From contig JANXOM010000160.1 in NCBI GenBank assembly GCA_025353585.1, forward strand, positions 1 through 64,000: a DNA stretch of 64,000 nt, given 5' to 3'. The position numbers were made by a program, and so were the translations under genes. Origin of the DNA: Deltaproteobacteria bacterium. GTDB lineage: Bacteria > Myxococcota_A > Polyangia > Haliangiales > Haliangiaceae. The notes beneath the pieces are model-generated. The model made no database searches. It had not been told where the DNA came from and worked only from the letters and a program-made list of their open reading frames with translations. Within the stretch, counting starts at the first letter, position 1. Each line of letters opens with the position of its first letter. Shown here in pieces: positions 1 to 8,343 of the stretch.

Positions 1-1194
1 GCGCAGGTTCACCATGTGGCCCGAGAACGTCGATAGGTCGTGCTCGAGGCTCTGCGCGTCGCCGATGTCCGTGCGCACGTCGGCGAACCAGCCCATCGCG
101 CTCCCGCTCTCGGCGCACACGTGCAAGCCGCAGCGCACCATCAGCGCCGCGAGGCCCACCGTCTTGAGCGCGACCGTCTTGCCGCCCGCGTTGGGCCCCG
201 AGACGAGCAGCGTCTGCCCCGCCGCGATCGTGACGTCGTTCGCCACGCAGCGGCGCTCGGCGAGCAGCATGAGCGGGTGTCGGGCGTGCAACAGGGCCAC
301 GCGCGGCGCGAGCTCGATCTCCGGCTCCGCCGCGACCGTGTCGTCGGCCATCACCGCGGCCGCGCCGATCACGTCGAGCGCCTCCGCCGCGCGCACCGAG
401 GCCTCGAAGCCGTCGGCCTCCTCGGCGACCCAGCCGCTATACTTCACGAGGATGCGGCGCTCCTCGTCCTGGATGTCGGCCTCGGCGAGCTTCATCCGGT
501 TGTTGAGATCGACGATGTCCTCGGGCTCGATGAACAGCGTCTGCCCGCTCTGCGACGTGCCGTGCACGATGCCGCGAACGAAGCCCTTGCCGTCGGTGCG
601 CACGGGCAGCACGTACCGGTCCTGCCGCTGCGTGTAATAGACGTCTTGCAGGTACGGGGCGTACTTCTCGTCGGTGAGCGCGGCGTCCATCCGCTTCTCG
701 AGCTGCGCCTTGATCGACGCGTACGCGCGGCGCAGCGGGCCGAGCTCGTCGCTCGCGTGGTCGACGAGCCGGCCGTCTTCGCCGAAGCCCTCGAGGATCG
801 GGTGGAACACGTGCCCGAGATCGGCGAGCTCGGCGCCGCGGGCCGCGAGCCGCGGCGCGAGCGCCGCGTGGTCACGCAGGTGCGTCCGCAGGCGCGCGAG
901 GGCGCGCCCGGTGGTCGCGACCGCGACGAGCTCGGCCGCGTCGAGGGCCGCCGCCTTGCGCACGCGCTCGATGGCCGCCGCGATGTCGGCGATGCTGCCG
1001 AGCGGCAGCCGCTCGCCCGCCGCCGCCAGCTTGCGCGCCTCGGAGATCTCCGCCGCCCGCGTCCGCGCCGCCTCGACATCTCCGAGGAGCTGGCCCGCGC
1101 GGACCGCCGCCTCGCCGCGCTTCGTGGCGCAGCGCTTCGCCCAGTGGTCGACGAGCGTCGGCCACCCCAGATCCTCCAGGCTCTTCGTCAGCAC
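1..1194 (-). CDS. mutS2: Endonuclease MutS2, N-terminal part (cut by window edge)
   Basis: MutS-family ATPase of the MutS2 branch, which acts on recombination intermediates or stalled ribosomes rather than in mismatch repair. I read this frame by hand because the track has no ORF for it; its stop lies outside the window. From the GTG at 1194 it reads VLTKSLEDLGWPTLV, typical of the MutS2 N-terminus. The core and clamp helices follow, then YVLPVRTDGKG, the Walker A motif GPNAGGKT near residue 331, and the MutS signature region DIGDAQSLEHDLSTFSGHM at the edge. About 398 residues are present; the rest of the ATPase domain, the linker and the Smr nuclease domain would lie to the left. GTG is the best start because the conserved N-terminus begins there. 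The identity is firm; the presence of a Smr domain cannot be judged. Confidence 0.9.
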   Translation of the reverse strand, partial: MLTKSLEDLGWPTLVDHWAKRCATKRGEAAVRAGQLLGDVEAARTRAAEISEARKLAAAGERLPLGSIADIAAAIERVRKAAALDAAELVAVATTGRALARLRTHLRDHAALAPRLAARGAELADLGHVFHPILEGFGEDGRLVDHASDELGPLRRAYASIKAQLEKRMDAALTDEKYAPYLQDVYYTQRQDRYVLPVRTDGKGFVRGIVHGTSQSGQTLFIEPEDIVDLNNRMKLAEADIQDEERRILVKYSGWVAEEADGFEASVRAAEALDVIGAAAVMADDTVAAEPEIELAPRVALLHARHPLMLLAERRCVANDVTIAAGQTLLVSGPNAGGKTVALKTVGLAALMVRCGLHVCAESGSAMGWFADVRTDIGDAQSLEHDLSTFSGHMVNLR

Positions 1195-1247
1195 GGGACG
1201 GTAGCTAGCACGGAAAGGGCGAGCGGGGATTCACCGCTCGAGCGTAC

Positions 1248-2177
1248 CTACGCGGGGATCAGGTCGGCCAGCGTCGGCACCACGCGGTTCCGGCCGCCGT
1301 GCTTCGCCGCGTACAGGTTGTCGTCGGCGCGCTTGATGAGCGTGGCGCCGTCGATGCCGTTCTCGCGGTGCATGGTCGTGACGCCGAGGCTGATCGTGTA
1401 GGAGATCTGCTTGTCCTCGAACGGCGTCGGCTTCTCTTCGATCATCGCGCGCAGCTGCTCGGCGAACACGATGCCGCCCGGGAGCGCCGTGGACGGCAGC
1501 ACGCACGCGAACTCCTCGCCGCCGTAGCGCGCGAACAGATCTTCGCGCCGGATGCGCGGGCGGATGCGATTCGCGAGATCCTTGAGCACGGCGTCACCGG
1601 CGAGGTGGCCGTGGCTGTCGTTGACCTTCTTGAAGTGGTCGACGTCGAACATCACGAGCGTCAACGGGTGGCCGTGGCGGGCCGCGCCCGCGATCTCGCG
1701 GTCGAGGAACTCGAGGAAGAAGCGCTTGTTGTGGATCCCCGTCATGCCATCCTGGATGGCCATGTTGTGGATCGCCTCGTGGTAGGCGCTCTCGATATTG
1801 GTGCCGGCGAGGAACTTGTAAATCGCGTCGCCGAAGCGCACCTGGTCGGCGTCGCTGATCTGCTGGCTACGGATGCGGGTCTCGTTGACGAACGTACCGT
1901 TCGTCGAGTTCAGATCCTCGACCCACCAGTTGCCGCCGTCGTCCTGGAACAGGCGCGCGTGCGACCGAGACACCGAGCTGCGGCTGACGACGAAGCCGGC
2001 CTCGCTGTCGCGGCCGACGATGTACTGCTGGTTGAGCAGCGGCACGCGCTTGCCGATGTCGGGGCCCGGCGGGTGCAAGTTCACAAGGCACGCGTCTCCC
2101 GTGGGCTTCTTGTCCTCGGACGGGCCGAGTGGACGCTGAAGGATCAGCGTCCCGCCATCGCGGTAGTCGTCGGTCAC
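1248..2177 (-). CDS. FHA-GGDEF diguanylate cyclase
   Basis: Makes cyclic di-GMP from two GTP. An FHA domain (about residues 45-115: VGRDSEAGFVVSRSSVSRSH, then DLNSTNGTFVN) should bind phosphothreonine, so activity is probably gated by a Ser/Thr kinase. The C-terminal GGDEF domain (about 140-300) carries the active-site loop ARYGGEEF and the upstream inhibitory-site motif RRED five residues before it, so product feedback is expected. It has no signal peptide or membrane segment and is therefore cytoplasmic. The start is GTG at 2177, with GGAG just upstream. A sigma-70-like promoter lies directly in front, so it seems to be transcribed on its own. Among the most secure calls here; its input kinase is unknown. 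Confidence 0.93.
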   Translation of the reverse strand: MTDDYRDGGTLILQRPLGPSEDKKPTGDACLVNLHPPGPDIGKRVPLLNQQYIVGRDSEAGFVVSRSSVSRSHARLFQDDGGNWWVEDLNSTNGTFVNETRIRSQQISDADQVRFGDAIYKFLAGTNIESAYHEAIHNMAIQDGMTGIHNKRFFLEFLDREIAGAARHGHPLTLVMFDVDHFKKVNDSHGHLAGDAVLKDLANRIRPRIRREDLFARYGGEEFACVLPSTALPGGIVFAEQLRAMIEEKPTPFEDKQISYTISLGVTTMHRENGIDGATLIKRADDNLYAAKHGGRNRVVPTLADLIPA

Positions 2178-2191
2178 AGGCTCCGTCTCAC

Positions 2192-2221
2192 ATTTTAGCC
2201 CGGTTGGCGCCGCCTGTACAA
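2192..2221 (-). promoter_or_regulatory. Sigma-70-like promoter for the FHA-GGDEF gene
   Basis: On the minus strand TTGTAC (-35) and TAAAAT (-10) are separated by 18 bases. The -10 ends about 15 bases before the GTG start at 2177, so the leader would be only about 8 bases. This AT-rich -10 stands out in the GC-rich background. It is an inference from sequence only. Confidence 0.5.
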
Positions 2222-2236
2222 ACCCCCGACAGGGGT
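2222..2236 (-). terminator. Short hairpin, possible terminator of the PilT-like gene
   Basis: Read on the minus strand, ACCCC and a G-run form a 4-5 bp stem around TGTC, followed by TTTGT. It lies just after the stop of the PilT-like gene at 2260 and touches the -35 of the next gene. The stem is short, so the call is weak. Confidence 0.3.
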
Positions 2237-2259
2237 CAAATCGCGGGGTGGCCGATGCT

Positions 2260-3702
2260 TTATGGGCCGTTCGGGCGCATGCCGAACGTGACCTCGAACG
2301 TACGGTCGATGCCGCGGCCCTGGATCAGGCCGACCGTCCCGAGGAGGACGCCGCCGACGAGGGTCCGCGCCTCTTCGCGCTGCTCCTGCGGCAGCCGGGC
2401 GATCAGCCGCTCCGCCGCGACCTGCGCCGCCGGCGAGACGACCGTCGTGAGCACCAGGTGACCGCCGGCCGCGGCGTCGATGACCGCGCGCGCGGCCTCC
2501 GCCGTGTCGACGACGCCGACGACGATCGCGTCGGCGCCCTCGGCCATCGCCGCGGTGACGCCGTCGATGACGCTCGGGACATGGTCACCGACCGCGCGCT
2601 GGCTGATCCACGGGCTGACGTGCACGATCTCGATGCGATTCTCGATCGTCACCACGCGCCGGCGCCGCTCGCCGAGGGCGCGCACGACGGCCGCGAGGGT
2701 CGTCGTCTTGCCCGATCCGGAGGTGCCCGACACGAGCACGAGGCCGTTGTCGTCGAGCCAGTGGTCGACCTCGCCGAGCTGCAGCTGCTCGAGGGTCGGC
2801 GCCTCGCCGACGAGGAGGCGCAGGGAGGCGCCCGGCCCGCGGTGATCGCGGGTCAGCGTCACGCGCACGCGGCCGACGCCGTCGCCGTACACGAAGACGC
2901 CCGTACCGTGCTCGAGCCAGCTCGTACGCACGGCCGACGGGGCCACGATGCCGAGCTCGCGCGACAGGATCTCCGCGTCGAGGGGACCGCGATCGTTCGT
3001 GGCCGCGAGCTCGCCGCCGACGCGCATGAACGCGGGCGCCCCGGCCGTCAGGTACACGTCACTGGCGTGGACCTGCCGCGCCTGCGCGGTCAGCCAGTCG
3101 AGGAGGCGGCTGCCGGAGGACGTCTGGTTCGCGGAGTTGAACTCGTACTGGCCACGCTCGATGGGCGCGTCGTTGCCGACGTCATCCTCGGGAAGCTGCT
3201 CCGCTGCCACCGGCGGCGGGACCGACATCTGGCGCGACGGCCGCTGCGCACCCGGCTGCTGCGAGCGGCCCGTGCCCTGGGCGCTCGGCGCGGGCGCGGA
3301 CTGCTGGCCGGTGCGACGGATCTGCGCCGGCGCACCGGCGCCGCCGTTGGTCGGCGTCCGCGGTGGCTCCGGCTCCAGCGTGACCGCCCCACCCGCGCCG
3401 GCCATCGACGGCTCGATGCCGACCTGCCACTGGTTCGCGCGCGGCGCGACGGTGATCGTGTAGCGGACGCCGTTGTTGTCGATCTCGAACTTGGCGGGGC
3501 GCGCGCGGTCGATCTGATCGAGCGCCGCCGGCGGCGCGACCTCCCGGACCAACGCCACGAGCTGGTCGTGGGGGGTCACCTGGGTCGCGTGGCGATCGCC
3601 CGTGGGGAACCGGAGCGTGACGCTCTGGCCCGACGACAGCAGGGCACCGGCGGCGCCGAAGCGCTCGATGCTGCGCAGGTAGACGTCGATCCTACCCATC
3701 AT
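2260..3702 (-). CDS. PilT-like secretion/retraction ATPase homologue with degenerate catalytic boxes
   Basis: 480 residues. The N-terminal ~95-residue domain is unrecognised, followed by a Pro/Gln/Ala-rich linker (about 105-190). A PilT-type N-domain comes next (LLDWLTAQARQVHASDVYLT), then a RecA-like ATPase fold with an intact Walker A (GTSGSGKTTT, about 320). In PilT the Walker B reads GEMRD; here it is IVVGVVDT, so the catalytic Glu is gone. The Asp box is ENRIE rather than EDPIE, and the His box THT is TVVS. The protein may therefore bind ATP without efficient turnover, as a regulatory or structural paralogue. It overlaps the upstream gene by 11 bases, so the pair is probably co-translated. 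Family membership is clear; function is not. Confidence 0.8.
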   Translation of the reverse strand: MMGRIDVYLRSIERFGAAGALLSSGQSVTLRFPTGDRHATQVTPHDQLVALVREVAPPAALDQIDRARPAKFEIDNNGVRYTITVAPRANQWQVGIEPSMAGAGGAVTLEPEPPRTPTNGGAGAPAQIRRTGQQSAPAPSAQGTGRSQQPGAQRPSRQMSVPPPVAAEQLPEDDVGNDAPIERGQYEFNSANQTSSGSRLLDWLTAQARQVHASDVYLTAGAPAFMRVGGELAATNDRGPLDAEILSRELGIVAPSAVRTSWLEHGTGVFVYGDGVGRVRVTLTRDHRGPGASLRLLVGEAPTLEQLQLGEVDHWLDDNGLVLVSGTSGSGKTTTLAAVVRALGERRRRVVTIENRIEIVHVSPWISQRAVGDHVPSVIDGVTAAMAEGADAIVVGVVDTAEAARAVIDAAAGGHLVLTTVVSPAAQVAAERLIARLPQEQREEARTLVGGVLLGTVGLIQGRGIDRTFEVTFGMRPNGP

Positions 3703-4228
3703 GCTCCGGCGTCCATGTCATCTCGGTGACCTGGAGTATCTGCGCCTTGTGGACCAGATAGTGCTCCTCTGCGGACCAGAGTCTCACGAATCGCCCGGCC
3801 CGATTCAAGTGATCGACCGCCCTGGACCGATTGGAGGGCGACGAATCCATCAGGCTGCCCTCCAGCCGCATCCCGGAGACGAGCTCCATCTCGACCCGGT
3901 GCTGGTGGTCGAACAGCGTGAAGACCTCGGACGTCTCGTCATCGGTCTCCGTCGGTGGCGCCGCGCCGGTCGCGGCCTGCCGGCGGCGCACGGCGACGCA
4001 GGCGAGCGTCTCCTTGCCGTAGAGCCGCACGCCGCTCTCGCAGCGCATGGGCACGAACGCACCCTCGCCCTCGAACAACGCGACGACGTCATCGATCAGC
4101 TGGGTACGACCACTACGGGATACGGCGGCGACGAACACGTGTGCGGCGAGGAGCTCTGGACGTCCGACGAGGGCGACACGCACGGGCACTGCGACCGTGG
4201 GTAGTCGTAGCTCCGGCGAGCGCTCCAC
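3692..4228 (-). CDS. Hypothetical protein with two similar half-domains, partner of PilT-like ATPase
   Basis: 178 residues, not recognised as a named family. Two halves look alike: about residues 14-80 (VRVALVGRP...FVPMRCESGVRLYGKE) and about 108-172 (HRVEMELVSGMRLEGSL...FVRLWSAEEHYLVHK). Each runs hydrophobic strand, Gly turn, R/D-rich middle, F-V, then a final strand with a basic residue, suggesting an internal duplication of a small beta-rich domain. A low-complexity Ala/Pro/Thr linker joins them. There is no signal peptide, so it is cytoplasmic. The start used is GTG at 4228, but the frame stays open further upstream without ATG, GTG or TTG, so a rare start cannot be excluded. The overlap with the PilT-like gene suggests a joint role, perhaps in surface motility; that is inference. 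Confidence 0.6.
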   Translation of the reverse strand: MERSPELRLPTVAVPVRVALVGRPELLAAHVFVAAVSRSGRTQLIDDVVALFEGEGAFVPMRCESGVRLYGKETLACVAVRRRQAATGAAPPTETDDETSEVFTLFDHQHRVEMELVSGMRLEGSLMDSSPSNRSRAVDHLNRAGRFVRLWSAEEHYLVHKAQILQVTEMTWTPEHDG

Positions 4229-4311
4229 CTTGTTGTCATCGTACAGGTTCTTCAGCAGGTGCGATAGTTTCGGCTCACGGAGATCGGGCGGCCGCGCGCC
4301 CTCGGCCAGCG

Positions 4312-6927
4312 CTACAGGCCGACCCAGTAGTTGACCTTGACCATGACGACGTCGTCGCTGGGGTCGCGCGCGAGCCCCGACAGGTCGCGCCCGAAATCGA
4401 ACCGCCCGTCGTAGAGCGTGTTCGTCTGACCATGGCTCCAGATCGCGAACACCGACGAGCCGGGCCGGTACTCCCAGCGGAGGACGATGGTCGAGCGGAG
4501 CTGGCGAAGGTCGAAGTCCGGGCGCCCCAGCGTGTACGCCTGCCCGCCGCGGCTGACGTAAATGTTGTTGCTGTCCTCGGTGTAGTCCGTGCCCGTGATG
4601 CTCTGGAACCGGTCGGCGTACTTGTGGGCACCGGCGTTATCGACGTCCTTGAACGCGCTGTAACGGCCGGTCGCGACGAACGGCTGCGCGTACGCCTGGA
4701 GGCTCAGGTGCGGCGAGAACGTCCAGTTGAGGCGCATCGTCAGGCTCGCCGTCGCCTGCTTGATCGACGCGAAGATGTAGTGCGTGTTCTTCTGCCCGTC
4801 GGGCACCTGGTCGACGTACTGCAGCGGGTTATCCGTCTCCTGCCAGCTCGGGCCGATGAAGAGGTCGACGTTCGAGCGGGCCTGCACCGTGGCGCCCGCG
4901 CTGATCCCGCCGTTGATGTAGCCGGTCGCCGGCTGGTGACCGACGTTGCCGTTGAGCGAGAACCAGACCTTCTTGCGCGTGTCCGTGTTGACGTACGCGA
5001 AGCCGGACCAGGCCGCATCGGCGCGCAGCGTCGGCCCGCCGCGCATCGCGACCATGTCCCAGTACGCCTGGTCGTAGTTGCCGCCGCCGCCGAGGTTCCA
5101 GTAATTCTCGAACATCGCGTTGAAGTTGAGCTCCTCGCCGATATCCGTGACGCGGCCCTCGAACGTGTTGATGGAGAAGACGTCGTTGTAGATGTTGTAG
5201 TTGAGGAGGTGGGCCCCGGGCGTGTCCTCGCGATACGAGAGGTACGCGAACTGGAGGAGCCGGTCGGTGCCGGTCTGGAACCCGAGGTCGTTGAGCTCGA
5301 GGCCCGGGGAGCGGAGATCGCCGCCGATGCCGAAGCGCCAGTGCTTGACGTCGCCATCACGGCCGAGCTTCCACGACATGCCCGTGCCGGCGAGGCTCGT
5401 GCGCGTGGGGTCGAAGGAGACATCGGTCGCGTCGGGTCGCTGGTAGTAGTGGTTGCTGTCCTGCTGGGTGAGCGCGATCGCGTTCGCCGAGCCGTGGACG
5501 TAGCTCTCGATGCCGTGGATCCAGAGCTGCCACTTGTCGTGGTCCCAGCGGTGCGTGAGCTGGAAGCCGGCCGTGTACGCCTGGTCGTGCTCGGTGGCGG
5601 CGAGGTGCGGATCGTCGAGGGCGCGGTTCACCGCGGTCGCCGACGCGGCGAGCTGCGTGGCGCCATCGCGCAGGTCGCGCTTCACCCGCGCGACGGCGTA
5701 GTTCGTCAGCGGTGCGACGTTGGGGTCGAGCGGGCGGCCGCCGGTGTCGATGATCCGGGCGTCCTCGGAGCCCGTGACGGCGTCGAGGAGGCCGACCGAC
5801 CACCCGCCGCGCGTCTTGCCAGTGAGCTTCGCGGCGCCGTAGATCACCGTCGATTTCGGCGCGTCGATGTAGTTGTAGGAGAGGTTGTTGGTGTTGGGCG
5901 CGCTGCCGATCCGCCGGCTGTAAAACGCGGTCTCGACGGCGTTGTCGTTCTGGCCGAGCGGCAGGCGAAACAGGTCCGTGCCCTCGAGGAAGAACGGGCG
6001 CTTCTCGGGGAAGTAGAGCTCGTAGGGACCGAGCGTGATCTGCGACGGATCGGCCTCCACCTGGCCGAAGTCAGGGTTGATCGACGCGGAGAGCGTGAAC
6101 GCGGGCCCGAGGCCGTACTTGAGGTCGAGGCCGAGGTTGCCGCGTGGCGCGTACTGGTGGTTCAGCGGATCGCCGCTGTCGACCGGCTGGCGCTCGATCC
6201 CGCCCGTGACGTAGGGCAGCAGCTCGAGGCGACGCGCGGGCGTGAGGTGATCGATGCCATCGATCGTGCCGAAGCGGCTGACGACGGCGGGCGTGCTGCG
6301 CGGCCACGGCGACCAGGCGTCCTGCTCCGAGGTCCGCCCGACGTATCGCACCACCTGCAAGCCCCACAGGTTCGTCTCGCCCGCGGCGTAACGGAGCTGG
6401 CTCAGCGGGATGCGGAACTCGGCCGTCCATCCCTGCGCCGTGATCGCGGAGTCGCCGATCCAGACCGCGTCCCAGGTATCGTCGAAGTTCGTGTCGTCGA
6501 ACAGGAGCATGTCGCGCTGCACGCCGGCGGCGTTGAGCTGGAACACGTAGCCGGTTCGCCGATCGTGATAGCTGTCGAACCCGACGGACACGGCGTCGGC
6601 CGGGCCGTCGACGTCACGCCGCGTGAGCAGATTCTTGATCTGCGTCGGGTCGGGGTCGTCGGACCAGACGCCGACATACACCGCGTCGTCGTCGTAAAGA
6701 ACGGCAAAGCTCGTGGTGAAGCCGGCCTTGCCGCCATCGATCGGGAACCGCTGGGTGAACCCGGACTGGCGCGGCGCCGTCTGCCACGCGGCCTCGTCGA
6801 GCCGCCCGTCGATCACGAGCGGCGCGGTCCGCCGCTGCGCGTGCGCGCGGACGCTCGCCGGCAGCGGATCGGCGTGCGCGCGGGCGGTCGCGAGCACGGC
6901 CGCGCAGACGAGGAGAAGACGATACAT
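4312..6927 (-). CDS. DUF5916 family outer-membrane protein with CBM9-like N-domain
   Basis: 871 residues from the ATG at 6927. This start was chosen because MYRLLLVCAAVLATARAHA then forms a clean Sec signal peptide; the track's longer ORF adds 13 non-signal residues. After cleavage comes a carbohydrate-binding-module-9-like domain (VIDGRLDEAAWQ, YVGVWSDDPDP, about 45-200). The DUF5916 beta-barrel region follows, with the hallmark PDFGQVEADPSQ and ELYFPEKRPFFLEG. Many aromatic, alternating strands run to the C-terminus. The likely location is the outer membrane; the substrate is unknown, although family members often sit near peptidases or polysaccharide genes. It ends 84 bases before the duplicated-domain gene and on the same strand, so it could be upstream in that operon. 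Confidence 0.85.
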   Translation of the reverse strand: MYRLLLVCAAVLATARAHADPLPASVRAHAQRRTAPLVIDGRLDEAAWQTAPRQSGFTQRFPIDGGKAGFTTSFAVLYDDDAVYVGVWSDDPDPTQIKNLLTRRDVDGPADAVSVGFDSYHDRRTGYVFQLNAAGVQRDMLLFDDTNFDDTWDAVWIGDSAITAQGWTAEFRIPLSQLRYAAGETNLWGLQVVRYVGRTSEQDAWSPWPRSTPAVVSRFGTIDGIDHLTPARRLELLPYVTGGIERQPVDSGDPLNHQYAPRGNLGLDLKYGLGPAFTLSASINPDFGQVEADPSQITLGPYELYFPEKRPFFLEGTDLFRLPLGQNDNAVETAFYSRRIGSAPNTNNLSYNYIDAPKSTVIYGAAKLTGKTRGGWSVGLLDAVTGSEDARIIDTGGRPLDPNVAPLTNYAVARVKRDLRDGATQLAASATAVNRALDDPHLAATEHDQAYTAGFQLTHRWDHDKWQLWIHGIESYVHGSANAIALTQQDSNHYYQRPDATDVSFDPTRTSLAGTGMSWKLGRDGDVKHWRFGIGGDLRSPGLELNDLGFQTGTDRLLQFAYLSYREDTPGAHLLNYNIYNDVFSINTFEGRVTDIGEELNFNAMFENYWNLGGGGNYDQAYWDMVAMRGGPTLRADAAWSGFAYVNTDTRKKVWFSLNGNVGHQPATGYINGGISAGATVQARSNVDLFIGPSWQETDNPLQYVDQVPDGQKNTHYIFASIKQATASLTMRLNWTFSPHLSLQAYAQPFVATGRYSAFKDVDNAGAHKYADRFQSITGTDYTEDSNNIYVSRGGQAYTLGRPDFDLRQLRSTIVLRWEYRPGSSVFAIWSHGQTNTLYDGRFDFGRDLSGLARDPSDDVVMVKVNYWVGL

Positions 6928-7071
6928 GCGGGCTCGATCCAGGACGGTACGCGACGGATGACACACGTCGAAACAAACCGTTGCGAATCATCGACCTGCG
7001 ACCCGTGCGACGCGTGCGACGGCGTGCCGGGCGGCACGTCTCCGCGCGGTCTCGCGCCGCAGCGCGAGGGG

Positions 7072-8190
7072 CTATTCGATCGTATCGGGTTCCTGCAGCT
7101 GCCACTCGGCGGACATCCGCTGCACGGGCCCCGTGTTCTCCTCGTCCTGCGTGCGCGCGTGCTCGAGGAGGAGCTGGGTGACCGACGCGTTGACCTCGTC
7201 CTTGCCGCCGACCGCCGTCGGCGTGAACTCGAACTGGCCGTCGCGCCAGTCGAGGAGCCGCATGATCTTCATGCGCGGCGTGCCCTCGCCCGTCGACGCC
7301 TCGACCTTGAGCACCTTGCCATCGCTGACGAACACGCGCGCGATCTCGCCGTGCCGCAGCAGCAGCAATACGCCGCTCTTGCGCTCGAACTCGAACAGCG
7401 AGAGCAGCGTCCCGAGGCCGATGTCGACGAGGCTGCCGCGCAAGCCCGGGTTCGTCGCGGGCTGCGGCGCGGCCACGCGGTGCACCCGGATCACGAGCTC
7501 CTCGTCGAGAAACGGGCGCGGAATGTAATCGCGGATGCCGGCGCGATAGCCCTCGAGGCGCCCGAGGTCGCCGTCGTCGCCCGTCAGGATCAGCGGGACA
7601 TCGGACAGGGTCGAGTGCTCGCCCATCGCGTAGGCCAGGTCCGAGCCCGTCATCCCGCCCATCAGCGCGGCGGCGACGATCGCGTCGGGCCGCCACACCG
7701 CGCAGGCCTCGAGCGCCTCGGTCGCGGTCGCGCACGCCGTGACCTTGAAGCCCGCCGCCTCCAGCGCGCGCGTCATGCGGGCCCGCAGCGGCGCGGTGGT
7801 CTCGATGATGATGATCTGCGTCGTCGTGGAGAGGCCCGGGCTCGTGATCTCGCCGCGGATGTTGTCGACGTGCGTCCGCAGTCGCAGCCGCGAGGCCGCG
7901 TCGCCGCCGATGAGCTCGAAGCCCATGCCCGGATGCCTCCCGAGCGCGCGCGCCGACGCGGGCGTGAGCATGTGCGCCACGCGACCGCGCAGCTTGAGCT
8001 GCTTGCTGTCGGGCAGCCACATCCTCAGATCCGTCTCTTCGCCGACCGGCAGGAGCGCCTCGGTCCTGACAAACAATCCGCGCGCAGAGACATCCTCGGT
8101 CTCGGCCTCGACCGGGCCCGAAGGCCGGTCGAACTCGATCCGACAACGGCTGACTAGCCGCTGATCGCGACCTCGACGCGCGCTTGTCAC
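7072..8190 (-). CDS. PilZ - degenerate receiver - DUF4388 regulator
   Basis: 372 residues. The N-terminal PilZ domain (about 8-100) has the c-di-GMP motif pair RDQRLVSR and DVSARG, so c-di-GMP binding is likely. The middle receiver-like domain (about 125-240) has the fold pattern (IIIIETTAPLRARMTRAL, then DVPLILTGDDGD), but where the phospho-Asp is expected it reads PDAIVAAALMGG; it probably is not phosphorylated. The C-terminal DUF4388/PATAN domain (about 250-355: GSLVDIGLGTLLSLFEFERK, then DGKVLKVE) is common in Myxococcota and cyanobacteria as an output domain. The start is GTG at 8190. With the nearby diguanylate cyclase this suggests local c-di-GMP control of surface behaviour (inference). 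Confidence 0.85.
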   Translation of the reverse strand: MTSARRGRDQRLVSRCRIEFDRPSGPVEAETEDVSARGLFVRTEALLPVGEETDLRMWLPDSKQLKLRGRVAHMLTPASARALGRHPGMGFELIGGDAASRLRLRTHVDNIRGEITSPGLSTTTQIIIIETTAPLRARMTRALEAAGFKVTACATATEALEACAVWRPDAIVAAALMGGMTGSDLAYAMGEHSTLSDVPLILTGDDGDLGRLEGYRAGIRDYIPRPFLDEELVIRVHRVAAPQPATNPGLRGSLVDIGLGTLLSLFEFERKSGVLLLLRHGEIARVFVSDGKVLKVEASTGEGTPRMKIMRLLDWRDGQFEFTPTAVGGKDEVNASVTQLLLEHARTQDEENTGPVQRMSAEWQLQEPDTIE

Positions 8191-8194
8191 TACC

Positions 8195-8205
8195 GTAAAG
8201 TTTAC
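8195..8205. promoter_or_regulatory. GTAAA-G-TTTAC palindrome before the PilZ regulator
   Basis: A perfect 11-base palindrome lies 4 bases upstream of the GTG start at 8190, inside an unusually AT-rich intergenic stretch (8191-8268) between divergent genes. It may be an operator or part of a -10 region. No protein can be assigned. Confidence 0.35.
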
Positions 8206-8286
8206 CGAGCCTTGCGCGGCTTGTCCTGTTTTCAGAAATCATAACGATAAATAGGGCTTAGGACGGCGATGCGTTTGTTGGTAGCT

Positions 8287-8328
8287 TGTGCCAGGCTATT
8301 TCAAGAATCTCTGAAGGCTCCTGGCACA
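8287..8328 (+). promoter_or_regulatory. Inverted repeat in the leader of the menaquinone operon
   Basis: TGTGCCAGG and CCTGGCACA form perfect 9-base arms with a 24-base spacer, and end just before the GGAAGGA ribosome-binding site of the polyprenyl synthase gene. It could be a transcription-factor operator or an mRNA hairpin that governs translation of the first operon gene. The region just upstream (TTTTCAGAAATCATAACGAT) is AT-rich and probably holds the promoter. Confidence 0.4.
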
Positions 8329-8343
8329 TCGGAAGGACAGCCC

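Noticed and set aside
3955-8157. Plus-strand ORF of 1400 residues antisense to DUF5916 and the PilZ regulator
   Set aside because: Arg/Ala/Asp-rich with no domain; it mirrors the codon bias of real minus-strand genes with clear motifs. The same applies to 22103-26575 (+) and 40-1401 (+).
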